Below are positions 34,356 to 46,040 of a DNA stretch of 64,000 nucleotides, piece after piece. The notes under the pieces were generated by a model that had not been told where the DNA came from, did not search any database, and saw only the letters and a list, made by a program, of their open reading frames with translations. The translations under genes and the position numbers were made by a program. This DNA comes from Anseranas semipalmata (Eukaryota > Chordata > Aves > Anseriformes > Anseranatidae): positions 13,551 through 77,550 of the forward strand of contig VXAA01001129.1 in the NCBI GenBank assembly GCA_013399115.1, given 5' to 3'. Positions within the stretch are counted from its first letter, which is position 1. Each line of letters starts with the position of its first letter.

Positions 34356-37300
34356 GCGGTCTTTATGCTATGCATCTATCCATCTACATACATATATGCT
34401 ACTCTTAGGTTTATTTAAAAAGAAATCAAATGGGAGGGAAAGCACATTTTTCAAATGTGGCTCTAATTGTCTTTTGTACGTGTTCTATAGATCATTACTG
34501 ACTGTTTACAAACCTTGCTTGGAATGGCTTTGCAGTGATAGAGAGGGTAACATATCTTCATTGTTTATAAAATGACAGCTCCTAATGGACCATATTAGCT
34601 TTAACACAAACTATTAAATCCTTTTCATTAAATTATTCTGCGCTCTATTTTGGAATCTTGTTAGCTCTGGGAAGTAGGTGCAAACTCCTAAGGAAACATG
34701 AGCACACATTGAGACTATTATAGATAATGTTTATTAAATAAGCCTCTGAGGATGTTTTTCTTGGGTTGCTCTCAAGCATTTTGAAGGAGTCATGTTCCAT
34801 GTTTGAGGTCCCATGTTTCTTCCTCTTAAACTATGAGCAGCTGTAGCACATGACCTACTTCTGTAGAACCCTGTAATGATTTCCTTCCTTCAGTGGCTTC
34901 AGGAGTCCCTCTTCTGCCCTGTGAAAAAAGGGACAAATATTTTAATCCAAGCAAAATGCTAAAGCAGGTTTTGTTGGTTTCAGGGAAGAAACTCAATACA
35001 GCTACATCACCGAGTGTAGGCCTCAAATTGGAACCATCTGGCCCGCAGAAGCACCATGAGATCTTTGGGGAAGGCATGGATATTTTTGCCTTGGGCTGTA
35101 ACGCATACACCTGCAGAAAGGGTAGACATGTTGGCAGACAAGCTGGACTCGTACAGGAATACAAGCCTTCTCTCACAGTGCCGTGGCAGTGCCGGAGCTT
35201 GGAGATTACACTGACGTGTTTAATAAATGCAGTTGCTGTACTGCACGCTCTCTGGATAGCAAATGTTCAGCTACTCTCTTGTTTAAGTTAATTCAGACAG
35301 GTCTGCACACCAGGACCCGTGTCTTTTCGTCCCTCTCACACAGAAAGCCCCTTTGAAGGCAAAATAAGGGCAAGGGATGGAAGACAGTAAGCACAAAAAC
35401 AAGTATTACATCTCAAGGCTGCCTCTTGCAAGAGGTAGCCTCATGTGATATTCATGTGAACTGGATTAGATTGAGGAGAGATTCTCGTTGGTAAATATTA
35501 CAGCTCTTTGGGAACGTGTAAAGGTAAAAGAAGGCAGGTGTCAGCGTGATCTAAAATAGTCTGTCCACCTCCACAGGAGGTTTGGAACACATCCGGATGG
35601 GATGCGGACAGACAGCGAAGCCCCACGCAGACTCTGAAGGCTGTGACTCGAGAAACCATCTAACAGAGGCAGCATCCAAGCCCAGCCAGAAAAAGAAAAT
35701 GCACTTCACAGAAGCAGGAGGACATAAATCTTCTGACTGGCAAGCTGCTAAACATTTAGGATTGCAGGTTTTCACAGGCCTCTGTGTGGCACCTGGGTTT
35801 CTGTCTGCAGCCTGGCGGGTGGCAGAGCGAAAGACCAAAGCGTGACATTTGCACCTTTGTGATCTGCAGTTGCAAATGTTGTATTGCACCTGCAAATTTG
35901 TGCCCTGACCCTACGGGTGCTCTTCAGACACAGCTTCCAGTGGTCCCTCAGGACTCAAAGGTTAAGGCCTATGTAGTAGGACGTCAATAGCATGCTATTC
36001 TCCTTTGAGCGGTGTAGCGTACACAGCACCCTCAGCAGAATTTCAGATGTTAGAAAGCATTGCTGCTCACATCATGAGGTGGAGAAGCCAAAGGGGAACA
36101 GCTTTTCCCCAGCCTTCTCCCTCCATGTATAAATCACGCTGCATCAGTCTTCCCACCGTGAACGTTTACACCCTGAATCTCAATCTGTACTTTCCCATAG
36201 CCCTGAGAAAGTCCAAAGAGAACATTTAGGCCCAATGCTGCTTTCAGTGCACTCTGTATTGCCAGCATCTGGAGTCACAGACACGGGCTATCCCAGCCAC
36301 GAACTGGTGAATAAAATGCACAGCATTAACACAGAGTGTGCACAAGATCTCAACCCAGTCCTCCGAGAGGCAGCATCCTGTGCACTGCTGGCTCCCGCTG
36401 CCTTCTCTTTAGGAGGTGCCAAAGTGTTTTCAGAGCCAGATGCTCAAGGTGACTCTGTAATCATTTCACCGAGAGCTAGACTGGGCCTTCCAGGGATAAA
36501 GGAGCCCTATATATGGTTTGTAAAAAAAATGAAATGCAAAGTCTCCAGCTCTCCTTGTCCCTCTGCAAATCAGAAGCAGCTCCACAGAAGCTGACAGAGC
36601 AGGGCCCGCGCAAAACGGATGACAGACAGAGAGCAAAATACTCTTTTCTGAGATCTATCGAGACATGGAGATTTTGTGTACAGTGGAAATAAATGTAGTA
36701 GGTAAAAAGGAGGAGCTACCTCAAAAGACATCTTAGTTCCCATCTCGGTCCTCTCTGATTTTGGAAAGAAAATCTGATGTTATATATTGACATGCAAAAA
36801 GAATGGGATACAGTACATGTTGCTGGAGACAAACTTCCTTCTGCAATCCTATTTGAGCACTTCTGCTTTTCACCATGCCTTTGTTCCCCTCACCTTGCAA
36901 AACTCCTCACTGCTGCCCCTGCAGCCAGGGTAGCTTTCCTAACACACAGCTCCAAAAGTCTCCAGCGCTGTTTCGGCAGCAAGATGAGAGTTAATGAGGC
37001 TCAACACACTTCCTACCAAACTTTATAGGGGAAACCCCTTGAGTGAGAGCAGGAAATCCATCCTATAAGCATTACAATGTGGTCTCAGTTCCTCAGCTAG
37101 AAACTGAAGAAAATACTGATATTTTTCAAAATATCAAATACTAAATGTGGGGGGTTCCCCATCCAAATTTCCCTCTGGTTCAGAGGGGCAATTTTTCATT
37201 TCAGTATTGTTTTGATTTCTGAAATAATTGATTATATACTTTAAGAATATTGAAAATTTCCTGAAGCCAGATTCTGCCATCTCTATTTACACTGACTGTG

Positions 37301-37640
37301 CGCAGGCAATCCCACTGATGCTAGGAAAAAAGCGTTATTTACTACGACGAAGGCTGGAAAGGATCAGACCCTTCCTAAAAGCCTTCTGAAAGACGGGGAG
37401 AAGCAAAGGGACCTGCATTTCAACAAGTGCACTTTGGCAAATACCTGAGCTGCCTTGTGATCCCAAGCAGAACACTGGGGAGGCGGACTGCAGTCTTTCT
37501 GAATGCCTTCAGCAAGCCGCAATCCCCTCCCGACGCACATACTGGGAACAACAACAGAAAAGGAAATCTTTACGAGGGGAAAGCAAACGCAGCTGCGAAC
37601 CTGGGATGCCAGGTAAAAGGGCACGTGAGTGCACAAAGAG
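34356..37640. other. unique non-coding DNA
   Basis: No gene recognised. The plus-strand frame at 34893-35291 (132 codons) and the one at 36235-36594 (119 codons) are within chance length and show no domain or flanking splice pair that I would defend. Confidence 0.45.
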
Positions 37641-37649
37641 AAAAACACA

Positions 37650-38090
37650 TTCCTTGAACAAGCCCCAGGCCCGGGGCGATGGGCCTCGCAGCGCGCTTCT
37701 CCGGGTGCTCCAAGCGCAGGCCGCAGCAGCAAGCCGCGGGTCTGCTCCCAGACGCACCCGCTCCCCATCCCACAGCCACCACCTTGGGTGTCCCACTCAA
37801 TCTTCCTGGGGTGCCTGGTGAGCAGGATATGGCCCAAGGCCTGGTCCTCCCCTGCTCTGGTTTCTAACAGGCCCCTTGGAGCGGTTCCCTGCCTACGTGA
37901 GGCCTCACAGCATCGTCTGTCCCCTGCACACGGGCATCTTCCTGTGGTGACGGCAGGGCAGGGGGCAGGAGGAGGAGGAAGAGGAAGGTTTTTGTGCACA
38001 GGTCCCATCCCCGCACAGGGCCGGGATGCGGCCAGGACCTGCATCCAAACCCAGGAGCTGGGCAGCGCGCTGGGGCCCCATGGTTTAGAG
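37650..38090. promoter_or_regulatory. GC/CpG-rich patch
   Basis: Elevated GC with CpG clusters (gcccggggcgatgggcctcg, cagcgcgcttctccggg). A minus-strand frame of 226 codons (37364-38044) crosses it, but its translation is Pro/Gly/Arg/Cys-rich with no domain, as expected of a GC-driven open frame. A regulatory island is more likely. Confidence 0.35.
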
Positions 38091-38224
38091 GTAGTCCAAG
38101 TGCCACTGGAGGAAGCATGCTCCTGCAGTTTACAGGAACAGAGTTTTTTATGAGATGCTGTTCCCTTTCCATCGGTGAAGGCAATAGAGAGCTCTTTCTC
38201 CTCTGGAGCTTTAGGCCAGGGAGT

Positions 38225-38600
38225 TCACGCAGCCTCCTTCGAGATTGACAGGGTTCCAGCTATTGATTTTCCTGACTTGCTCGTAGGTTAATATTTACCA
38301 TAAACATCTCGATGAGAAAATTCAAAAAAGAAGTGACATTTTCAAAACAGCAGAAGCTGGGGAGATAACAAACCAGACACAACTTTAAACAAGATATTTT
38401 AAAAAGCATTAAATCTTCCTTCCTTCTTTTTTAATTACTAGCAAAAAGAAAATATGAAAAGAAAAAAAAAAAAAAACAACCAGAAGGGTGATAAGCTGTT
38501 TTTATTGTTGAGTTCATTACCGTGATTATTTTGGGAGAGAAGACATTTTTCTCGTAATTCGTAAGCCAGAAACAAGCTCTTTGGAGCCTGCATTAAAAAG
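38225..38600. promoter_or_regulatory. enhancer-like block
   Basis: AT-rich non-repetitive sequence with FOX-type (taaaca) and homeodomain-type (ttaatattta, cattaccgtgattatt) cores, and a 15-base poly(A) at 38462-38476 in the middle. It lies between two CpG-rich patches. Confidence 0.25.
38462..38476. repeat. poly(A), 15 bases
   Basis: Uninterrupted A run. Confidence 0.85.
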
Positions 38601-38819
38601 ATCTCCTTAAAATGACGTTGGAGAGGTGATTTTGGTAGAAAACTCTATCTGGCTTAGCCATACCCAGGTGACCCGAAGCAGGCTGGGCTCCTCTCCCTGC
38701 CAGCATCCCACGGGTGTTTGCCACCATGCTGCCCTGGAAATGGCAGCAAACGCATCCCTCGGTCCCTACCTGGGGAGAGCAGCCAACAAGTTCACCATCA
38801 GTGAGGGCAAAGCATGAAG

Positions 38820-39090
38820 GAAAACACACAGCCGACGGAAAAACGGAGCGCACGCGGCGGGGAATAATATTTCATTTGTGCGGCAGCCGTCCTGCGCTGG
38901 CAGAGTAAATAGAGCAGGTTACCCAGACATGAATATGACACTGTTTATAAATACAAGCCCCGCTGCCCGGGGACGTGCGTGGGGAGTGCTGGGCACGCGT
39001 GAGGTCACCGCGCCACTTTTATGATTTACATAAATCATGTCAGCGCTGCCAGCGGCAGCGGCGGGTGAGCGGAGCCGCATGAAGCGAGCC
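38820..39090. promoter_or_regulatory. CpG-rich regulatory-looking segment
   Basis: CpG-rich sequence (acggagcgcacgcggcgggg, cccggggacgtgcgtgggg) surrounds an MEF2/FOX-like tgtttataaataca element at 38942-38955 and the dyad at 39021-39038. Mixing CpG blocks with sharp AT-rich factor sites is typical of promoters and developmental enhancers. The specific target gene is unknown. Confidence 0.4.
39021..39038. promoter_or_regulatory. perfect dyad ATGATTT-acat-AAATCAT
   Basis: Seven-base arms match perfectly around four bases. The ATGATTTA/TAAATCAT arms fit homeodomain or PBX/HOX-type half sites arranged head to head. Confidence 0.35.
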
Positions 39091-40160
39091 ATTCAGCCTG
39101 CGAACCTTGAAACAGGTAGGGACTGTTAGTGGGCCCACCGCTTCTCTTAAAATGCACCGGGGTGCACTCGTGCACCCACCCGCTGGGTCTCGGCCCGCCT
39201 GAGGAGCAGAAAATGAGGCAAAAAGTGGGTGCCAGCAGAACTGGGGAGCTAAATTTGGCATTAGCCTTCACCTCCATGGGAGGAACCGTCCTGATGAAGG
39301 TGATGGTGGAAAAAATGCAAAGTCATCGTGGCCTGATGGACCGCTCCTCCTGTTATTTACTGAGTGCAGGGAAAATTCTGATTTTTTGCCAGAGGAATCA
39401 ATATTCTGTGATTAAACAGAAGCCACTCGGTGCATGGGCTTGCATCTGAGTGCCCGTGATTTGGGGACTGGAGAGGAAGGCAGAGCAGGGATGGATGTAG
39501 AATACTAGAGAACAACCTTCTGCCAATTTTCTTCTGGCTCCTTGGAAGCTCCACACCCCACCTGGATCATGACAGAACAGCAATAAAAGCCCAGAGCTGC
39601 AGCTCAGGACACAAGCAGCGGAGACCAGTTTTCCTTTTCCTTGCCACTTGGCAGCCGTGTACCACTGTGGGGCTGTCCTGCTTTTGGAGGACAGTAATTC
39701 CTTTTGATCCAATTTGCCCAGCTTCGGAGATGGATGATGGCATCAGGGTGGGTGCCTGAAACACTGAGGATCTGGCTCGCAATCTTTAACTCTGCCCAAA
39801 TTTCAGCTTAATAACATGTAATTATGTAAAATAATTGTAAAAATGACAATTACACATGAATCATGTATAATTACGCAAAAGAAATGTAAAAAATATAAAA
39901 GCAGCACAAAATCCTTATGATACATTGATGGTATATGGACATGTACTATTCACTACTCTTAAATGCAAGTTGATTTAGAAATATTACTTTGACCATAAAT
40001 CAACTGTGTTCTGTGTGATTCCTGTTGATCTACAGCTGTGACACTTTCTCAGAGAAGAACAGATGCAAATATCAGAGAAAATTGGGAAGTGTTCGGGGAA
40101 ATGTTTTTCACTGAAAAATGTGGTTTTGTCAAAATCAAAGCCTTAGGGAAGGGAGGATTT
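39091..40160. other. unique non-coding DNA
   Basis: No gene recognised. Bases 39800-39900 are very AT-rich. Confidence 0.45.
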
Positions 40161-40183
40161 CTTTCTTNTTTTTTTTTTTTTTT
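40161..40183. repeat. poly(T) with one undetermined base
   Basis: The T run contains the only N of the window (40168), so its length is uncertain. Confidence 0.9.
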
Positions 40184-41435
40184 AATGAATATGCCATATT
40201 CATGTACAATTGAAAAATGTTTTTAAAATGATCAAAATATTCTTTTTCTGTACTTTCAAAAGAAAAATTATAATCTTTATGCTGAAAGTAAGCTTCTGTT
40301 TTGAAATCTAAGTAAATTTACAGTAAAAATGTCAAAAATAAAAACACTTAAGTCAAAACTCTTCAAAGCTTACCAAAGACTAACTTTTCAGAACTAACTT
40401 CTTTTAGACTCAACCTAAATTTTTGTATTTTATTCTTTACTCATTTTTTTTCCCCTAAATTTCCACTCTTGGGGCCAATCCGAAACAGGAAAAGTTCTTG
40501 CAATTATGCAAAGTACGATAACAGCAGAAAATCATTTCCTTCTACCTCTGCTAATATGTAGAAGTGTATTTCCAGCAGACTACAGACTGATCACACAAGC
40601 TCTAGCATCTTCTCCAGAGAAGCTCCACCAAGCCAGAAAAGAGAGGATACAGCCCTTGAGCCAGATCACCTCTGCTCTGCTTCCCCAGTCCCGTTTTGGA
40701 CCCCAGGGAAAGGTTTTGCCCTGAGGAGCAAAGAGGAGGTGCCCTGGAGCTAGCGCCTTCCCTCCCTCTTGAGAGGTGGCACCGCAGTGGGGTCGCTCCC
40801 TCGCACGGGGCGACCTCTGCCTCCTAGTCCAGCCGAGGTCATGGCTTGGAGAAACAGGGACCTGCCACAGGCCTCTTCTCACTTGAAATGAAGCCCTGAC
40901 TGAGAAATAAAAGATCTGGGGTTTGATATTGTTACCTCCTGATGGTGACTTCTTTTCAGGGGCAATTAAATGCTAAGCATCGGTCTGTTAAATTTAGCAG
41001 CAATTTCAGGTGTAGGCAGCATCAAGTCAAGGACAATTTCAATTTCAGGGCAGCCTTTATTTTGTATTTGGAAACCGAGAGTGCTTTCTATTCAAAACCA
41101 GCTTTTGCTTGAAATAACACAGCCCTTGTCTCCCTGGCCCTGATCCCAAAGCCTCACCTGTGCAGGAAGGACCTCTCCCACATTCAGCATCCTGCTGGAA
41201 ATCGGGGCGTTTCAGCAGGGAGGCCGAGGTGCCTGAAGTGCAGGCTGGGGCTTTCTATGCGCCCCTGTCCCAATGTGCGGAGGGCTGTTAGCATCCTGCA
41301 TCTGCCCCAAGTCTGGTGAGAGCCTTGGAGAGAAGAGCGAGCTGTAGGATGCGACCTGGCATGCATGCTGCACACCTGTGCTTCATTCCTCTACAGGAAA
41401 CAGCTTCCCCCAGCTTCCTTCCTTAAGGCTCAGGT
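40184..41435. other. unique non-coding DNA
   Basis: No gene recognised. Confidence 0.45.
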
Positions 41436-41439
41436 TTTA

Positions 41440-41790
41440 TATTACCAGGTAAATTTCCTTTCAGCTTTATTTGCATGGAGCAAGAGTGACATTCTGTGGC
41501 CAGTCAGATTTATGGCAGCTCGCTCGCGCTGCCTTTTTTCCCCTCCCATAAATACCTCAGGGTATAAACCGTCCTCTGATAGCCTTTTGTTTTGTTTGTG
41601 GCTTCTATCACGCTTTGCGAGAAATGAAACCAGAGGAATTCTCAAACACATTTATGTGGCGTAAAATCCTCAGGGACTGCTTTGCCATGAATCCCTGACA
41701 AATTCAGATGGCTATGTACTGATTATTATTTCATGAGAGCGACGCCTGATTGTAATGTAAGTAACCAGGAGCACAGAAAGCACACAACGT
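41440..41790. promoter_or_regulatory. enhancer-like block
   Basis: It contains a perfect octamer ATTTGCAT (41469-41476), several homeodomain-like cores (acatttatgtggcgtaaa, ctgattattatttcatg) and isolated CpGs in non-repetitive sequence. The motifs are seen. Enhancer function is inferred. Confidence 0.3.
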
Positions 41791-42399
41791 GGTCTTCGGG
41801 CTCTGCGCTATCTGGCTCAGCCTACTGTGCTTGGAAGGGATGAGGAGGCCATGTTCCAAAACCACATAAAAAATCAAGCGGAGCGCTGTTTAAAACAAAG
41901 CAGTGGGCTTCCTAGGCATTTATGTGCTCCAGATAATACACCAATGACACTAAATTGAACCCGTTTAGTTGTAAACATGATATTACACTTTACAGCTTCC
42001 AGCGGTAAAACACCAGACCGTCCATGTACTGAGGAGAGAAGGGACACTACGCAAGGAGCAAAGCTGATCACAAGTGTCCACGAAAAAGCCAATGGGGTGT
42101 GCTACTCCCTCCTCCCCCCCAGCATTTGTCAGTGGTTTGGAGTCAAAACTCAGCTCAGACACACGTGGCACCAAAGGCAACCTGCCCGGTTCAACCAGCA
42201 GAGAGCAGGCACTGGAGTTTATGTTGTTCCTCTGTTTATTAAAAACGGATGGGAGCACTTGACAGAAAAATCAAACTTCTGGTCATGGCTCATTAATCTC
42301 TGTTGTATCTGTCAGATATGTGTGTCTAGAGTTTCAACGAGGCTCTAGAATCGAGATTGCTGCTGAGCTCTGTTGTTTTCCCTAATTTTGAATGAGGAG

Positions 42400-42720
42400 A
42401 AATGCTGCCAATCACTGCCGGTGAGCGAGCGGGGTCATTTCCGCAGCCCTTTGCCGTGGGCATCTCCCTGCCCCGTGCTTCGGGTCTGATTTCAGGGGCA
42501 GCAAGCACCTCCTTCCCCTCGCCACCACCCAGATTAGGGCTGGCTTCTTGCAACCAAAGCGCGTCCCTGTGGGCGTCAGGGAGCCAGGAGGGTGACACGG
42601 TGGCAGATGCTCCTGCATCCCCGGTCCTGCTCTCGCAGACAGAAGTGCTGCTGCAGACAGCGGAGTTCCTCCAGTGTAAAACCAGCGTAAGTGATGGGCT
42701 CAGCAGGCCTTGAGTGGGCT
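42400..42720. promoter_or_regulatory. GC/CpG-rich patch
   Basis: Moderately CpG-rich (gtgagcgagcgggg, gcccgtg, aaagcgcgtccc). Frames on both strands are open because of composition, and no domain was seen. Confidence 0.3.
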
Positions 42721-42734
42721 CAGCAGGACGGAGA

Positions 42735-42860
42735 CGAATACGGTATGAAACAATTAGCTGCAGATGGTATAGGAATCTCATTTTCTGGAAATATAGATTT
42801 TGCCTGGAGATCTTTCTATATATATTGGATTTGTCAAACTGATAATGACTTGAACATTTG
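42735..42860. promoter_or_regulatory. small enhancer-like block
   Basis: AT-rich non-repetitive stretch (gaaacaattagctgcagatg; ttgtcaaactgataatgac) with TAAT-type and E-box-like cores between two GC-rich patches. Confidence 0.25.
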
Positions 42861-43081
42861 GAGGGGCAGGGTAACCCACCGCAGGGCCAGATACAGCTGT
42901 GATGGGGAGGACAGAGGGCGGTGTCAGCCCCAAAACGTGGCCGTCACCCCACCGTGTCACCACCTTAGTCCGTGGCCATGGGAGGAGGAGGGCCGAGGCA
43001 GCGAGCAGAGCCGGGCAGGGAGCTCGCCTGCTGCCTCCTCTTATGCCACCACTTCCCTTATTTGCTTTGGGCTTTGCTCAT

Positions 43082-43128
43082 TGCATTCTCTCTTTCTTTT
43101 CTTTCCCCCTTTTCTTCCTTTTTTAATT
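43082..43128 (+). other. long pyrimidine tract
   Basis: Almost pure C/T for about 45 bases, lying 20 bases upstream of the acceptor of the candidate exon at 43149. It may serve as its polypyrimidine tract or be simple sequence. Confidence 0.7.
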
Positions 43129-43148
43129 ATCATTGGCACTGCTTCCAG

Positions 43149-43230
43149 AGCTAGCCGTGCTGCCAGGCGCACCCAGGGCTCGGCACAAGATTTTGCTGCT
43201 GCTGCCCTTGGGTTCAGCACAGAAATCAAG
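43149..43230 (+). other. candidate exon of an unknown plus-strand transcript
   Basis: Acceptor cttccag (AG at 43147-43148) follows a long pyrimidine tract, and 82 bases later atcaag is followed by gtgagg, a good donor. Two frames are open right through. One (ASRAARRTQGSAQDFAAAAL..., one leading base, leaving at a codon boundary) belongs to a 198-codon open stretch. The other is Leu-rich. I recognise neither protein. CpG-rich patches on both sides are consistent with a transcribed locus, but no partner exon can be identified. Confidence 0.35.
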
Positions 43231-43379
43231 GTGAGGGGGCTCCCAACGTGGCCAGGCAGAGTACAGGCTGGGGAATCCTTTTAACCCTGGGTACCGCTAG
43301 CAAGGGTATTCTCCACGCACAGGCAGTGGATGCATGCAGCCCAAATACAGACGTAGAAAAATAACAAAGGAGATCGGAT

Positions 43380-43800
43380 GTTTCACAGCTTCAGGTATGC
43401 CACCGCCAGACAGTCAGACCCTTGCTGCTCACAAACGATGGATGGCAATAGAGGGAGTGTGTTGGACGCCCGCGTGCCAGCTCCATTCCCAGTGAAACAC
43501 ACAGAGTGTCCCTCTGGGAGACGTCTCTCCACCTGCCAAAGCCTGTCCTCAGGACCAGCCTGCCCCAGGCTGGCAGGCACGGCTGCCGCCTGGCAGATCC
43601 CAACAGATCCCTCCCAGGGATGCTGGCGCAGCATGCTGCAGAGCCCGTCTGGGTGGCACTTGGCCGGGCCGTGAGCGAGCCGTCAGCACGCGGCAAAAAG
43701 CGGAGCTCAGCGTTTCCAAGGAGGGCAGGCACAGCCCTGCTTTTCTGCACAGGAGAGCCTGGCCATGCTGGACACCTCACAAGACCACTCTGAAGACTGG
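43380..43800. promoter_or_regulatory. GC/CpG-rich patch
   Basis: Moderately CpG-rich (gacgcccgcgtgcc, gggccgtgagcgagccgtca). No convincing coding frame was found: overlapping frames on both strands are composition-driven. Confidence 0.25.
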
Positions 43801-44228
43801 ACGTGGAGCATTTATCACGTTAAGAAACGGAATGTCCTAGTAGACCTTACCAACAAGGTGGACCCAGCCACCTGCTCATCTACCTGCGACGTGGCAGACT
43901 CTTCTAATCCTAAAGGCAAATTCCCTTTGTTGTTCTGTGGGCTCCTAACGCTTAGATTATTTTTCCAGTGTGGGGCCTTAGGAGTGTGGATTATCGGGAG
44001 CTTGATCTGTTCATTCTTGCAGACATGTGAGCAGTTATGCTAGCTGGTATAACACGCTGTTGCTCAGAGAAGCCTGTGTGGCTATATATATTTGTAGCAT
44101 ATCTGAAGCTTCTCTGTATTTAACACCTTATTTTTTTTCAATAAAGAGTGAGTGACGTAGGAGCCGTCTTCAACAGTCACATCAGCACTTAAGCCCAGAT
44201 CCTTTAAGCTATTCAAGTACTTAGTTAA

Positions 44229-44249
44229 ATATATAGATAGATATATATA
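44229..44249. repeat. (ATAG)n/(TA)n microsatellite
   Basis: A short imperfect run of atag and ta units. Confidence 0.75.
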
Positions 44250-46007
44250 CCTACGTGGAAGTGTTTCAGACACCTCAGCGGGTCGGATTACCAGCTCCCA
44301 CTGAAGTCTGCCCCCAGTTCCAGTTTCCTCACAGTTGCTTAAGTTGTTCCTTTGGGATTTAGATACAGAGGTGACAGGTACCTAAGGTGCACAATATCTG
44401 GATGACAGGCAGAAGATAAAGACGGGTGTTTGAACACTGTGGGATGCAGGATCATTCTTAGCTGAGTCCTTCCTGACAGCTCAGGAAAAGGCCATGTGGC
44501 CCTCCTAGGCATCTCCTGATCACCAACAGCCCTGGAGTGAACTTGTCAGGTAGTAAGTGCAGACAGGGGCCCATGAGGGTATGAAATTTCCTATGCTGAT
44601 ACAGAAGGCACGGCACAGGGAAAATCTCCACTTAAGCCAGCTTTTTGGGACCTGAGCTGTAGCGGTGACCCTCTCAAGAGAGAGCAACACAGGCCAGCAT
44701 GGACATAACTGGGAGAACAGAGGGGACCCTTACACCAACCTGCTGGAAGTACAGGTTTGTTTGTTTGGAATAAAGATTGGGGTTATTTTTCATGGCCACC
44801 CATCAGAGGGCTGTAATCTGTCCTCCAGAAATCTGATGCAAGCGTTGCCAGGCAGTCAATTACTGAGCAACCTCCTTGGGCTGTATCACTTCCTAAATCT
44901 ATGCACCAGTCAAACAGAGCCACAAACTATTATCCCAGGATTTGTTCTACTCTCCCATCATTGTTGGTGCTAGATTTTTTTCCAGGAGACATGGAAAAAC
45001 CTGAGGTTACAGACCTGCTTCCACTCTACTCCTATCTCTAGGAGACAAAGGATATAGGAGACCTTGGAGTCCCTTACTGTATGTTATGGCCACAGCACTC
45101 CTTTTCTTCTTGTAAAGTCTTTGTGTCTCCTTGGAGAGGAATCAGGAGCAGCCACCGTGTCCTCTGACTTCATGGTTTCCTTTCTGCTCTCTATTACTGG
45201 CAATTTTTTTCTTTTTCTTCTCTTTTTTTTATGCATCTGGTACTTGAATAAAGGAAAATGCCGTTTTCAGGTGTGTAAATATACAATAATAAGTTACGGG
45301 TAGCTTGTTGGGCAGGTTAGTGGAAAGTAATTACAAATGTTTTTATGCTTAGTAAATAGCATGGCTGAAGATATTCTCTGCTTTGAGCTGCAAAACCAGA
45401 AAGTACTACAAACTACTTTTGTCATACGAGACAATGTGTCACCGGATAAAGAATCTTTTGTGAAGGGAAAGCTAAAAAAACCCAATGTTATTATATTGTT
45501 ATGCTGAAAATGCAACCTTTCCCCCTACGTCTCTGCTTCTACCATTAGCCATACAAAGCTCTTCTTCTTACCACAGAATATATCAACTGCAGGCCTCCAG
45601 TTAACTCATGTGTGAAATGTGCTTGATACCAAATGAATGGATGATCATAAAAACAGCGTTCTTTTTCCTGGAAACACAGACCAGTGGTGATACGTATTGC
45701 TTCTGTTTTCAGCCAAAGACTATAGTACCAGATGGCTAACACAACCGTAACAGCTAGCTGCATCTGGATAAAAAAGTTTAGATGGTGTAAGCTAATCTTT
45801 AAAAAATGCCAGATAACTTTTATCTCTTTAAATCATGTTAGTACTCAGTGTATTTCCTGTTCATGCCATTCTTGGACTGCTCAAACATGCCTTAGACAAG
45901 TTCATTAAGCATCATTAAACTGAACAAAAGGCTAGTAACCATCTTTGCTAAGTCAGAGGTCAGCTGTGGGGATATGATAAAAGATCCACTGAAGGCAATG
46001 GAAGATA

Positions 46008-46040
46008 TCTCACTGATTTCTCACTGATATCTTACTGATC
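46008..46040. repeat. 11-base unit in three imperfect tandem copies
   Basis: tctcactgat, tctcactgat and tcttactgat follow each other, separated by single bases. Confidence 0.55.

Noticed and set aside
34893..35291. Plus-strand frame of 132 codons
   Set aside because: Moderately protein-like composition, but no domain and no paired splice sites.
37364..38044. Minus-strand open frame of 226 codons, the longest non-repeat frame
   Set aside because: It lies in a GC/CpG-rich patch where stops are rare, competes with open frames on the other strand, is rich in Pro/Gly/Arg/Cys, and shows no domain or convincing gene structure.
42691..43284. Plus-strand open frame of 197 codons
   Set aside because: It runs through an AT-rich regulatory-looking block and a pyrimidine tract. 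Only the splice-bounded 43149-43230 part is worth keeping as an exon candidate.
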